64,000 nucleotides of DNA. Origin: Paenibacillus solanacearum (GTDB lineage: Bacteria > Bacillota > Bacilli > Paenibacillales > NBRC-103111). The stretch is from assembly GCF_910593845.1 (NCBI RefSeq), contig NZ_CAJVAS010000024.1:32047-96046 (forward strand), written 5' to 3'. The translations under genes and the position numbers were made by a program. Shown one piece after another: positions 17,028 through 25,387 of this stretch. Numbering within the stretch: position 1 is the stretch's first letter; the number at the start of each line of letters is the position of its first letter. The notes under the pieces were generated by a model that saw only the letters and a list, made by a program, of their open reading frames with translations, was not told the origin of the DNA and searched no databases.

Positions 17028-17044
17028 TTATGATACGGTTCCCC
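17020..17044. repeat. proximal att-like direct repeat in the rlmH 3' end
   Basis: This copy is part of the intact rlmH gene and includes its last seven codons and stop. It repeats at 15669-15693. Confidence 0.8.
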
Positions 17045-17503
17045 CCGCATAATCTTAAACGCGCGGTACACCTGCTCCACCAGCACCAGCCGCATCAGCT
17101 GGTGCGGCAGCGTCATGCGCCCGAACGAGAGCTTCAGTTCAGCGCGAGCCAGAACCGCGGGGGCCAGCCCGAGCGAGCCCCCGATTACAAACGCCACGTG
17201 GCTGCGCCCGTACGTAGCCAGCTCCTGCACCTGCCGCGCGAGCTCTTCGCTCGATAGCGGCTTGCCGTCAATCGCGAGCGCGACGACGTACGCGTCGCTC
17301 TTGATATGCGCGAGGATACGCTCCCCCTCGCGCTGCTTCACGAGCGCCTCTTCGGCGGCGCTCATCGTCTCCGGCGCCTTCTCGTCCGGCACCTCCACCA
17401 TCTGCACCTTGGCGTACGGGCCAAGTCGCTTGACATACTCGGCGATCCCTTGGACCAGGTACGCCTCCTTCAACTTCCCCACTGCGATGATCTGTATGTG
17501 CAT
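17024..17503 (-). CDS. rlmH: 23S rRNA (pseudouridine1915-N3)-methyltransferase RlmH
   Basis: The 159-residue SPOUT enzyme methylates pseudouridine 1915 in helix 69 of 23S rRNA on the 70S ribosome. It shows MHIQIIAVGKLKE at the N-terminus, the SAM-binding trefoil knot FVIGGSLGL, and the conserved C-terminus LPHQLMRLVLVEQVYRAFKIMRGEPYHK. ATG at 17503 is preceded by AAAGGGGAG; the 78-codon upstream extension is not conserved. The gene is the rlmH/orfX homologue that serves as the SCC attachment site in staphylococci, and here too a duplicated 3' end lies 1.35 kb downstream. Confidence 0.97.
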   Translation of the reverse strand: MHIQIIAVGKLKEAYLVQGIAEYVKRLGPYAKVQMVEVPDEKAPETMSAAEEALVKQREGERILAHIKSDAYVVALAIDGKPLSSEELARQVQELATYGRSHVAFVIGGSLGLAPAVLARAELKLSFGRMTLPHQLMRLVLVEQVYRAFKIMRGEPYHK

Positions 17504-17627
17504 CGCCAACTCCCCTTTCTGCCGCCTTCTGAGCCTTCTTATATCGATCATCGGTATTACTCGGCAATACTTCGTACCACCATGCCCTGACCCGCTTTTC
17601 GCAGCTTCCTGTCTAATAACAAAAGGA

Positions 17628-17661
17628 GAAGGCCGCCCGCTCGAATCACAGGCCTGCCTTC
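17628..17661 (-). terminator. weak terminator after the CxxH/CxxC gene
   Basis: GAAGGC/GCCTTC closes an imperfect stem with a long loop, followed on the minus strand by TCCTTTTGTTATT. Confidence 0.4.
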
Positions 17662-17676
17662 CCCTTCCACCTTCAT

Positions 17677-17844
17677 TCACACGACCAGGAAACGTCCCCG
17701 CTCCGCACAGCGTTCGCAATGTGCTGGAGGCTCCCATGCGGTGAACTTCACTTCCTCCAAATCGACGATATCCGGCGCTTCTTCATATTCATCGACGAAC
17801 ATGTCGATCGCCAGCTCCAAGTGCTCTTTACAAACAACGTGCAT
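17677..17844 (-). CDS. CxxH/CxxC small zinc-ribbon-like protein (YyzF type)
   Basis: This 55-residue protein carries C-K-E-H near the N-terminus and C-E-R-C near the C-terminus, the paired motif of the CxxH/CxxC family found beside rlmH and htrA in Bacillales. The four ligands could bind one zinc ion; function is unknown. ATG at 17844 is chosen because AAAAGGGG lies just upstream and the family starts at MHVVCKEH. The longer frame from 17901 has no such signal. Confidence 0.85.
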   Translation of the reverse strand: MHVVCKEHLELAIDMFVDEYEEAPDIVDLEEVKFTAWEPPAHCERCAERGRFLVV

Positions 17845-17989
17845 GCTGTACCCCTTTTCATACGTTCGCCCGATGACAGGCAGCGCTTCCTGCGCCAACA
17901 CCCGGACATAGCCAAACCGTGGAATCGTTATTTCTATTGTAGCCGAAAATTCGGCATCTTAACTATATGTTGCAGCGATCATGCCGCCG

Positions 17990-19213
17990 CTACTTATCCG
18001 TCACTTCGCCGAGCGTAAGCTGCACGGTCGATTTCTTCGATCCGCGGTAGAACGTAACCGCCAGCTTGTCGCCGACTTTCTTGCTGCCATATATATACTT
18101 GCGAAGCGCGAGCGTACTGTCGACCGCCTTGCCGTCCAACTCCACGATAACGTCGCCGCTCTTGAACCCGGCCTCCTTGGCAGGGCCGACTGCATCGATA
18201 ACGATAATGCCGCGCTTGACGCCTGCCGGCAGCTTCAAGCTATCCGTTCCGGCAAACGATTGCAGGTTCTGTGTTACGACGCCGATGTAAGGCCGCTTCA
18301 CTTTATGATCGGTAATGAGCGATTGAATAATGACCTTGACCTGATTGATCGGGATTGCAAAACCGAGCCCCTCGACGCCCATATCGGCCACCTTCAACGT
18401 ATTGATGCCGATGACCTTGCCGTCCAGGTTGACCAGCGCGCCCCCGCTGTTGCCTTGATTGATCGCCGCATCCGTCTGGATGACGTCCATCTCCCAATCC
18501 GGCTCGCCTTCGCGTCCGAGCGACACCGGAATCGTGCGGCTCGGCCAGCTGATAATGCCCTTCGTCACGGTCGGCGTGTAGCTGAGGCCCAGCGGGAACC
18601 CAACCGCAATCGCCGTCTCCCCGGCTTTCAACCCGTCGGAATCGCCGAATTCGGCAACCTGCTTCAGGCCGCTCCCGTCCGTCTCCAGCACGGCCAGATC
18701 CGTAATTTGATCGCGCCCGATCAGCGTCGCCTTCCGGCGTTCGCCTGCGACCGTTATGACGTCCAGCTGGGTAAACCCCTCGACGACGTGGTTATTGGTG
18801 ACGATCCGGACTTTATCACCGTTACGCTCGAAGATGACGCCGGAGCCGAGTCCCATCGCCCCGCCGCGGGCCGTTTCTTTCTCGCCTTCCCGTTTGGAGC
18901 CGAGGATGCTCACGACCGTTGGAGACACCTTCTCCGCAGCGACGACCACCGAATCGCTCATACGCCGCTCCGTGCCTCCGTCCGCTGCCGACGCCCCCGA
19001 AGACGGAGGCGCCATAGCGGTGACGGCTACAGGCTCAGCCGACTTCTCCGCCGAACCGCCGCCAATCAGCAGGAACAATACAGCCATGGCCACGGCACCG
19101 CTTGCCGCCGGAAGCAGCCAGCCCGGAAGCTGACCAGGGAACCTTCGGGGCATTCGCCACGTATCCCGCCGCGATGCCTTGGTCGAATAAAAATCGTCGT
19201 CAAACAAGCTCAT
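17990..19213 (-). CDS. htrA: membrane-anchored HtrA-family serine protease with PDZ domain
   Basis: The 407-residue S1C protease has one N-terminal membrane helix (about 33-52: LLPAASGAVAMAVLFLLIGG) and an extracytoplasmic trypsin-like domain. The catalytic triad is in TNNHVVEGF (His), TDLAVLETDG (Asp) and GNSGGALVN (Ser). A C-terminal PDZ domain follows (about 300-400: YIGVVTQNL, GFKSGDVIVELDG). Such proteins degrade misfolded exported proteins. The position beside the walRK-yycHI-walJ cluster corresponds to yycK/htrC (yyxA) of Bacillus. The start has GGGGAGCGGGGAAC upstream. Confidence 0.95.
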   Translation of the reverse strand: MSLFDDDFYSTKASRRDTWRMPRRFPGQLPGWLLPAASGAVAMAVLFLLIGGGSAEKSAEPVAVTAMAPPSSGASAADGGTERRMSDSVVVAAEKVSPTVVSILGSKREGEKETARGGAMGLGSGVIFERNGDKVRIVTNNHVVEGFTQLDVITVAGERRKATLIGRDQITDLAVLETDGSGLKQVAEFGDSDGLKAGETAIAVGFPLGLSYTPTVTKGIISWPSRTIPVSLGREGEPDWEMDVIQTDAAINQGNSGGALVNLDGKVIGINTLKVADMGVEGLGFAIPINQVKVIIQSLITDHKVKRPYIGVVTQNLQSFAGTDSLKLPAGVKRGIIVIDAVGPAKEAGFKSGDVIVELDGKAVDSTLALRKYIYGSKKVGDKLAVTFYRGSKKSTVQLTLGEVTDK

Positions 19214-19449
19214 GTTCCCCGCTCCCCTCTAACTTGCCACACCGCTGCTTCCCGATACTAACGCTTCCTCTATTGTACCTCACAAACTGGCAAACTGCGA
19301 AACCAAATCGCCGAAAAAAACTTTGAAAAATCAGGAATGTTTTTCATAGCGCAAGACTAGAATAGAATCATAGCTCCTTCGTTCGCCAATCCGGAAAACG
19401 TACCGACCGAGCGCACGGAACAACATAAAGCTGTGAAGGGATGAAAGCA

Positions 19450-19671
19450 ATGAACATGAATGCAAACCGGGTTTCCTCACATCTGGAACAAATCGAATGG
19501 ATCGGCAAGCTGGCCGACCTCAAAGAAGCGCACTACCAGCAGTCGCTGATGCTTAGCGCCGTCATCGAGCTGCTCGTGGAGAAAGGCATCCTCTCCGCGC
19601 AGGAAATCGCCGCCAAAGCTCATGCCCTCGAAGCGGCCGATACGGCCTCCGCCTCCGCTGTACTGCCATAA
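19450..19671 (+). CDS. small protein of unknown function
   Basis: The 73-residue product is mostly helical and alanine-rich (LEQIEWIGKLADLKEAHYQQSLMLSAVIELLVEKGILSAQEIAAKAHAL) with no cysteine, signal or membrane segment. It runs opposite to the wal operon and ends 26 bases from walJ. ATG at 19450 is preferred: GAAGGG ends 9 bases upstream, whereas the in-frame ATG at 19441 abuts that sequence. The helix ending GILSAQEIAAKA resembles domain tails that pack against partners, but no function can be named. Confidence 0.6.
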   Translation: MNMNANRVSSHLEQIEWIGKLADLKEAHYQQSLMLSAVIELLVEKGILSAQEIAAKAHALEAADTASASAVLP

Positions 19672-19696
19672 AGCCGGTCATCAGACAGCGGCGCCC

Positions 19697-20500
19697 TTAC
19701 TCCTCATCCAAACGATCCCACATCGTGGCTCGATCGTAGTATGTATCCATCAGCTTCGGCCGGTGGTCGTCCGGGTTCAACCGTTCCTCTAACATATTAT
19801 TCACGGTGAGCCTGGCCAAATCCATCAGATTGTGATCCCGGCTCAGATGGGCCAGATACACCCGCTTCGTCTTCGTCGTCATGACGTCGAACAGCCCGAT
19901 TCCGGCCGCTTCGTTGGACAAGTGGCCGACATCGCTCAGGATGCGCCGCTTGATGTTCCACGGATATTTGCCCATCCGCAGCATCTCGACATCGTGGTTC
20001 GATTCCAGCACCAGCGCGTCGCTGTCCTGGATCTTCTCCTTCACCTTCGAGCTCATGTAGCCCAAATCAGTGGCCAGGCTCAGCTTCTCCTCGCCGTCGT
20101 AAAAGCAGTAGCCGACCGGCTCCGCCGCATCGTGCGAAATGCCGTACGACTCGACCTGGAGCGAGCCGAACTCGCGCATCTCGCCGGTCTGCATCACGCA
20201 GCGGTTCGCTTCGGCAATATCGCCGATTTGCTGATCAAGCGCCGCCCATGTTTTCTCATTCGCATAGATCGGCAGATCGTATTTGCGCGCGATCGCGCCG
20301 AGCCCTTTAATATGATCCGCATGCTCGTGCGTGACCAGAATCGCATTCAGCTCCGCGGCCGAAGTCCCCCGCTCCTTAAGCAGCTGCTCCACCTTCTTCG
20401 CACTCAGCCCCGCATCGATCAAGACCTTGCCCTCGTCCGATTCGACGACCATCGCATTGCCGGTCGATCCGCTTGCAAGTACACTAAACCTTATGCCCAT
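19697..20500 (-). CDS. walJ: metallo-beta-lactamase-fold exonuclease-like protein WalJ (YycJ)
   Basis: The 267-residue protein has the MBL metal site THEHADHIKG (about residue 57) with further ligands in ATDLGYMS, ESNHD and HLS. YycJ of Bacillus is a 5' to 3' DNA exonuclease linked to mismatch repair and the WalRK operon. It is the promoter-distal gene in walR-walK-yycH-yycI-walJ. The start has AAGGAG upstream and the gene follows yycI by 20 bases. Confidence 0.93.
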   Translation of the reverse strand: MGIRFSVLASGSTGNAMVVESDEGKVLIDAGLSAKKVEQLLKERGTSAAELNAILVTHEHADHIKGLGAIARKYDLPIYANEKTWAALDQQIGDIAEANRCVMQTGEMREFGSLQVESYGISHDAAEPVGYCFYDGEEKLSLATDLGYMSSKVKEKIQDSDALVLESNHDVEMLRMGKYPWNIKRRILSDVGHLSNEAAGIGLFDVMTTKTKRVYLAHLSRDHNLMDLARLTVNNMLEERLNPDDHRPKLMDTYYDRATMWDRLDEE

Positions 20501-20520
20501 TCCCCAAAACTCCTTACTTG

Positions 20521-21261
20521 CTACTTTTTGTTGCGCTGCGGCTCTTCCACCGCTCCGTTAAACGCATGCACGAAATATTGGTCGCCGCTCGCCAGCGTCA
20601 CCCGCCACGAGGGCCACATATTCAGCGTCTGCGAATTATACACCTGTCCGTGATAACCAAGCTGCACGCCCGTAATGATCGAACCCGACGGCAAAAAGTT
20701 CTCGATCAGGCTGCGCAGCGCGATATACGCAGAAATGACTTTCTGCTCCTTCTGCTCGCCCTCGGACTGCACTTCCACATATCCTTGCCGGTATGTGCTG
20801 ATCATGCCGCTTTTCTCGTACAGCTCGATCTGTACTTCGAACATCGGCAAATTGCCGTACATTTGATGGAAGACGTACGTCCCGTTCATGCTTTCCAGCG
20901 GGTCCCATTGATAAGCTTCGATTTTGGCGATGCCCGTTCTGCCCAGCAGATCCTTTATCGCACCTTTATTGATGAGCGGATCGTACTTGAACGGCGTTAG
21001 CAGCAGCATCGGCTTGCCCGGTGTCAGCTTATCGTCGAACTTGGCGACGATCTCCTTCAGCTTCGGCACATCCTTCGGGATGTCTGAAGGCACCTGAATG
21101 TTTTTGCTCTTCAGCAGCCTCTGGATTTCCTCTGCGGCGCCATTCGGATTCGCCTCCTGATCAAGCAGGTCGGAACGGCTGGACCACAGCTGGAAGCCGA
21201 GCACTGCGTTCAGCAGCAGAAAGGACAATATTAAGATCGTCTTTGCCCGGCCCCAATCCAT
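20521..21261 (-). CDS. yycI: WalK-modulating membrane protein YycI
   Basis: The 246 residues start with a single membrane helix (KTILILSFLLLNAVLGFQLW) followed by an extracytoplasmic domain rich in beta strands. With YycH it binds the WalK membrane segments and tunes kinase activity; it represses WalK in Bacillus but activates it in staphylococci. It follows yycH by 12 bases, so the two are made together. Length is a little under the usual 280 residues. Confidence 0.9.
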   Translation of the reverse strand: MDWGRAKTILILSFLLLNAVLGFQLWSSRSDLLDQEANPNGAAEEIQRLLKSKNIQVPSDIPKDVPKLKEIVAKFDDKLTPGKPMLLLTPFKYDPLINKGAIKDLLGRTGIAKIEAYQWDPLESMNGTYVFHQMYGNLPMFEVQIELYEKSGMISTYRQGYVEVQSEGEQKEQKVISAYIALRSLIENFLPSGSIITGVQLGYHGQVYNSQTLNMWPSWRVTLASGDQYFVHAFNGAVEEPQRNKK

Positions 21262-21273
21262 CGCCGTCCCTCC

Positions 21274-22563
21274 TTATTCCAGAAATTCATAGGTGCCGTC
21301 CCGCAGCTCCACGGCCCACGCCGGCACCAGCTCGATCGTTTGGCTCATCACGACCGGCCGGTACGCGGGGAATACGCTGTAGAACTGCGTCTTTTGCGTG
21401 CTGAACTGCTTCAGCAGCTCGTCCAGCGCTTCGCCGCCTGCGAGCTGAACCTCGGTTCGAATCATATTGCGCGGGTCCGGCGTCATAATGGAGCGCTCAT
21501 AGCTGGATACGATCCCTTTTTGCAGCGTGATCCGGATAAACCCGATATTTTCCGAACGCGGATTAATGATCGGGAACGAGTCGTAATACTGCCGGAACAG
21601 AAATGCCTGGCTGCTGAGCAGCAGACGCTGCTGCGGCACCTTCTGCACCGAGTACGTTCCGTTCCAGCCGCCGTGCTGGTTAATGAACTGAACGGCGGAC
21701 AGCAGATTCTCGCGCATGTCGAACTTGTTGTCCGGCGAAGGCGCCACGGGGTCGGAATACGTCATCCAGTGCTGCTCGTTTTTCAGCTGCAGCCCCCGCT
21801 TCCCGTCCGTATAAATTTCCGTGCCGTCCCGCTCCATCAAGTTTCGCGTAATCGCCGGGTCGACGAAAAACGTCAGCTTCATCTGATCGACCGTAAACTG
21901 CGTGTAGCCCATCTTATAGCTCGATACGTTGATCGGCTTCATAGGCAAATAGTAATCGCCAGCCGTCACTTTATACGGCGTATAGTCGGCTTCAACGGTT
22001 GCGAACCGTTCAATATCTTTGGTCGTGAAGTTCGCCTTGACGACCTCATAGACGGTGTTGGCCGTGTCGGTAAATAAAATCGTGCGCACTTCGTTCGTAT
22101 CCTTGGCAAAGATCCAGATGCGCGTAATCAGGTCGGTATCGCTGGGCAAGTCGCCCTTGAGCTGCATCGTCCGCTGCAGCACATGAAGCGGAAGCCCGTC
22201 GCGGAATCGCACCTCCACGCCCTGCTGCTTGCCGCGAACATCGTCCCAGTTCAAGTTTAGTGCGCTCGTCGTCGTCTTGCGGAATCCTTCCAGAAAACGC
22301 TGCTTTACCGTGTCCCATATCTCGTTGTACTTCGCGCTGTTCGGGTAGACGACGCTGTGCTGCTCTTTGCCCAAATGAAGCACGAGCTGGTCCGGGAACA
22401 GCATGTCGTCCAGCGCCCCTTGCGTACCGAGCAAGTCTGTCTTGACGTATTCGTCCGGCGTCACGGGATCGAACTTCGGATAGCTGTAGGCAAGCAAGTA
22501 ACTTTGCAGTAAACTCAAGAACACCAATATCGTCAAGGCGGCTGATTTCAGCTTCTCGATCAT
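21274..22563 (-). CDS. yycH: WalK-modulating membrane protein YycH
   Basis: The 429-residue protein has one N-terminal membrane helix (KSAALTILVFLSLLQSYLLAYSY) and a large extracytoplasmic domain with the family VTPDEYVKTDLLG region. It acts with YycI on the sensor kinase WalK to control cell-wall autolysin expression. Its ATG overlaps the walK stop by four bases (ATGA), indicating translational coupling. Confidence 0.92.
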   Translation of the reverse strand: MIEKLKSAALTILVFLSLLQSYLLAYSYPKFDPVTPDEYVKTDLLGTQGALDDMLFPDQLVLHLGKEQHSVVYPNSAKYNEIWDTVKQRFLEGFRKTTTSALNLNWDDVRGKQQGVEVRFRDGLPLHVLQRTMQLKGDLPSDTDLITRIWIFAKDTNEVRTILFTDTANTVYEVVKANFTTKDIERFATVEADYTPYKVTAGDYYLPMKPINVSSYKMGYTQFTVDQMKLTFFVDPAITRNLMERDGTEIYTDGKRGLQLKNEQHWMTYSDPVAPSPDNKFDMRENLLSAVQFINQHGGWNGTYSVQKVPQQRLLLSSQAFLFRQYYDSFPIINPRSENIGFIRITLQKGIVSSYERSIMTPDPRNMIRTEVQLAGGEALDELLKQFSTQKTQFYSVFPAYRPVVMSQTIELVPAWAVELRDGTYEFLE

Positions 22564-24410
22564 ACGGCGGCTTCCTCCTGCTGATAAGGCAATGTAAACG
22601 TCACGCGCGTCCCTTGTCCGAACTCCGAATCCAAATGGATCGTTCCGCCGTGCGCTTTTACTATTTCCCGGGCAATCGACAGGCCGAGGCCTGTTCCTCC
22701 CATACTGCGCGAGCGCGCTTTGTCCACCCGGTAAAACCGTTCGAAGATCCGGTTCAAATCTTTGCGCGGAATGCCAATCCCGTTATCCTGCACACAAATT
22801 TCAAGCTGCTGCGGGTCCGGCCTTCCCGCGATAATACGAATATGCCCGCCCTCCGGCGTATACTTGATCGCATTGGACACGAGGTTGTCGAGCACCTGAT
22901 CGATGCGGTCGCGATCGAGCATAATGTACATAACGCCCGGTGCGACGTCGATATCAATCGCGATCGATCGCTGCTCCAGTTGGAACGAGAATCGGTCGGC
23001 CACTTCCTCCAGCATTTCGACCACATCGGTCGGCTCCTTATGAAGCGTCGCCTGCTTGGAATCGAGCCGGGACAGCTGCAGCAGGTCGGTGACGAGACGG
23101 ATCATCCGCTCCGTCTCATTGCGCGCTACATTGACGAATTTGCTTGCAAGCTGCGGCTCCTCCAGCGCCCCGTCCTCCAGCGCCTCCAGGTAGCTCTTGA
23201 TCGTCGTCAGCGGCGTTCGCAGCTCATGCGACACGTTGGCGACGAATTCGCGGCGGGACTGCTCCAGCTTCTCCTGGCCGGTGACGTCCTGCAGCACCGC
23301 GATCGTTCCGGTCGAACCATATCCTTTGCCCCTGCTGTGAATGCCGGTATACGTGACGCGTACATACAGCGGCTCCTCGTCGGAATCGTTGTAGAACTGC
23401 AGCATCGTCGTCTTGTCTTCGCTGCCTTCCGCTTCCTTCAGCTTGTCCGGCGCGATGCCGAGCAGATCGCTCAGCGTTAGACCGAGCGTCGCATCCTCGT
23501 TCACCTGCAAGATTTGCTTCGCCCGCCGGTTCACTAGAATGACCCGGCCCCGATCGTCGGTGGCAATCAGCCCGTCGTTCATGTTCGACAGGATCGAAGC
23601 GAGCTTCTCCTTCTCCTCCTCATTGAGCGACAGCGCCTCGCGCAGCCGGTCAGTCATGAAGTTAAATGTAGCCCCGAGCTGGCTGATCTCGTCATTACCC
23701 TTGACCTGCACCTGCTTCTCGTCGAAGCTGCCCTCCGCCACGGCCGTCGCCTGTCTCGTGATCGCCTTGATCGGGTTCGTAATCGTCGCCGACAAAATAA
23801 CGCCGAGCAGCGCCGTCAGCACAAGTGCGATCAGCGTACCGGTAATGAGCAGCCTGCTGATCCGGTTCATCGTGTCGTACACTTCCTCCATCGAGGAAAT
23901 GATGTACACGGCGCCATATACCTTCACGCCGGAACCGATCGGCTTCGCGATGACGACCTTCCGAATGCCATCCGAATCGGTGAACATCCGCTGGTTATCC
24001 TTGATGCCTTGCAGGGCGCGGGTCACTTCGGTCTGCGTATTCTTGCTGTTGATGACCGAACGGTTCTGATCGAGCGAGGTCGTCAGCACCAGCCCGTTCG
24101 CATCGATCACTTGAATCTCGGCCTTGCTGATTACGAACAAGCTGTTGACGAACTGATTCAGGTCGGCGTACGATTTCTTCGTTTCGCTGCCCTTCGTCTC
24201 CTGCGTCTCGATCAGGTACGTCTCGGCGTACTGCGCCAGCAGCTGCGCCTGCTTGTTGCGGTTGTCGATAAAATCTTTCTTGAGCGAGCTTTCCAGCGTT
24301 CTAATAAAATAAACGCCGATCAACTGCATCGCAATTAAAATAAGAAGCACGTAAATGATGATGACCTTCGCCTGTATCGATTGGAAAAATCGAATCCACT
24401 TCATCCCCAT
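22560..24410 (-). CDS. walK: sensor histidine kinase WalK (YycG)
   Basis: The 616-residue essential cell-wall kinase has two membrane helices (about 16-36 and 187-210) flanking an extracytoplasmic Cache-like domain. Then come HAMP (about 210-262), PAS (about 270-370), HisKA with phospho-His in ANVSHELRTPLTTI and HATPase (DNLVSNAIKYTPEGG, GTGLGLSIAREIVKAHGG). It phosphorylates WalR in response to lipid II or peptidoglycan status. It follows walR by 10 bases. Within its 3' part, 22663-22676 resembles a Noc-binding site. Confidence 0.97.
   Translation of the reverse strand: MGMKWIRFFQSIQAKVIIIYVLLILIAMQLIGVYFIRTLESSLKKDFIDNRNKQAQLLAQYAETYLIETQETKGSETKKSYADLNQFVNSLFVISKAEIQVIDANGLVLTTSLDQNRSVINSKNTQTEVTRALQGIKDNQRMFTDSDGIRKVVIAKPIGSGVKVYGAVYIISSMEEVYDTMNRISRLLITGTLIALVLTALLGVILSATITNPIKAITRQATAVAEGSFDEKQVQVKGNDEISQLGATFNFMTDRLREALSLNEEEKEKLASILSNMNDGLIATDDRGRVILVNRRAKQILQVNEDATLGLTLSDLLGIAPDKLKEAEGSEDKTTMLQFYNDSDEEPLYVRVTYTGIHSRGKGYGSTGTIAVLQDVTGQEKLEQSRREFVANVSHELRTPLTTIKSYLEALEDGALEEPQLASKFVNVARNETERMIRLVTDLLQLSRLDSKQATLHKEPTDVVEMLEEVADRFSFQLEQRSIAIDIDVAPGVMYIMLDRDRIDQVLDNLVSNAIKYTPEGGHIRIIAGRPDPQQLEICVQDNGIGIPRKDLNRIFERFYRVDKARSRSMGGTGLGLSIAREIVKAHGGTIHLDSEFGQGTRVTFTLPYQQEEAAV
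22663..22676. promoter_or_regulatory. candidate Noc-binding site (NBS)
   Basis: ATTTCCCGGGCAAT matches 13 of 14 bases of the Bacillus NBS palindrome ATTTCCCGGGAAAT. It is inside walK. noc is present in this window, but the sequence here codes for conserved residues, so chance cannot be excluded. Confidence 0.35.
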
Positions 24411-24420
24411 ATCACTCGCT

Positions 24421-25155
24421 TCAATAGCTTCCGTTATTCGTTCGGGCGCTCTTCATCATATAGCCTAGTCCGCGCCTTGTAATGATATATTCCGGGCGGC
24501 TCGGATCATCCTCCAGCTTCTCGCGCAGCCTGCGGATCGTCACGTCGACCGTACGCACGTCGCCGAAATATTCAAATCCCCATACCGCTTGCAGCAAATG
24601 CTCCCGCGTCATCACGCGCCCGCTGTTCTTGGCCATATACTGTACCAGCTCAAATTCGCGGTGCGTCAGATCGAGCGGATTGTCGTCCTTGTATACGACA
24701 TACGTATCCGTGTCGATGAACAGGCTCTGAATCCGAATGCCCTGCCGCTGCTCTTCTTCCTGCAGCGCTTGCGGAGCCGCGGATGGCGCTACCTTCACCT
24801 GCCTGCGCAAATGCGCCTTCACCCGGGCCAGCAGCTCTCGCGTGCCGAACGGCTTGGTCACATAGTCGTCCGCCCCGAACTCCAGTCCGAGCACCTTGTC
24901 AATCTCGTTATCTTTGGCCGTCAGCATAATGATCGGCGTATTCAGCTTCTGTCTTACTTCCTTGCATACATCCATGCCGTCCTTTACCGGCAGCATCAAG
25001 TCAAGCAATATCAATTCCGGTTCCTCGGAGAATGCGAGCTCCACAGCCGTCCCTCCGTCATAGGCGCAGATGACCTCGTGGCCCTCTTTTTCCAGATTAA
25101 ACTTCAATATATCCGCAATCGGCTGTTCATCGTCTACAACAAGAATTTTGGCCAT
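24421..25155 (-). CDS. walR: response regulator WalR (YycF)
   Basis: The 244-residue OmpR/PhoB-type regulator has a receiver domain (MAKILVVDDEQPIADIL, phospho-Asp in LILLDLMLPVKDG, Lys in DDYVTKPFG). A C-terminal winged helix (VMTREHLLQAVWGFEYFGDVRTVDVTIRRLREKLE) binds WalR boxes upstream of autolysin genes. ATG at 25155 fits the family start; the longer frame reads through upstream DNA. It is the first gene of walRK-yycHI-walJ. The protein is slightly longer than Bacillus YycF (235), with an insertion around VKVAPSAAPQALQEEE between the domains. Confidence 0.97.
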   Translation of the reverse strand: MAKILVVDDEQPIADILKFNLEKEGHEVICAYDGGTAVELAFSEEPELILLDLMLPVKDGMDVCKEVRQKLNTPIIMLTAKDNEIDKVLGLEFGADDYVTKPFGTRELLARVKAHLRRQVKVAPSAAPQALQEEEQRQGIRIQSLFIDTDTYVVYKDDNPLDLTHREFELVQYMAKNSGRVMTREHLLQAVWGFEYFGDVRTVDVTIRRLREKLEDDPSRPEYIITRRGLGYMMKSARTNNGSY

Positions 25156-25326
25156 TCGCTTCACCGCCCTGTCAGATCCTATCAGGAATGGGAACCATCC
25201 CAACGACTCTACTATTTTACCACACTTCGGGGATCATTGCCCTATACGTCTTTACGCCATAGATCGGCGGCGGACGCATTCGCTCCCTTCTGCCTCAAAC
25301 ACGCTCGCGTCCGTTAATAAAGCAAA

Positions 25327-25370
25327 AAAGGCATGAAAAACGCAGCATTCCTGCATCTTCCATGCCCTTT
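25327..25370 (-). terminator. terminator of the M23 peptidase gene
   Basis: GGCATG/CATGCC closes a stem with an inner GCAG/CTGC pair. The minus-strand exit is TTTTTT. It separates the peptidase from the wal operon. Confidence 0.75.
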
Positions 25371-25387
25371 ATTTATGGTCAAACCGA

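Larger units (their letters stand above)
15669..17044. mobile_element. SCC-like mini-island at the 3' end of rlmH carrying a Fic gene
   Basis: The segment is bounded by direct repeats of the rlmH terminal codons and has inverted repeats near both ends (GTAACGGCAAGTTTT at 15703 and its complement at 17012-17027). It is visibly more AT-rich than its neighbours. In staphylococci SCC elements insert by Ccr serine recombinases at this same codon context of rlmH (orfX) and leave the same direct and inverted repeats. No recombinase is present here, so mobilisation would have to be in trans. The only intact gene inside is the Fic gene. Confidence 0.65.
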
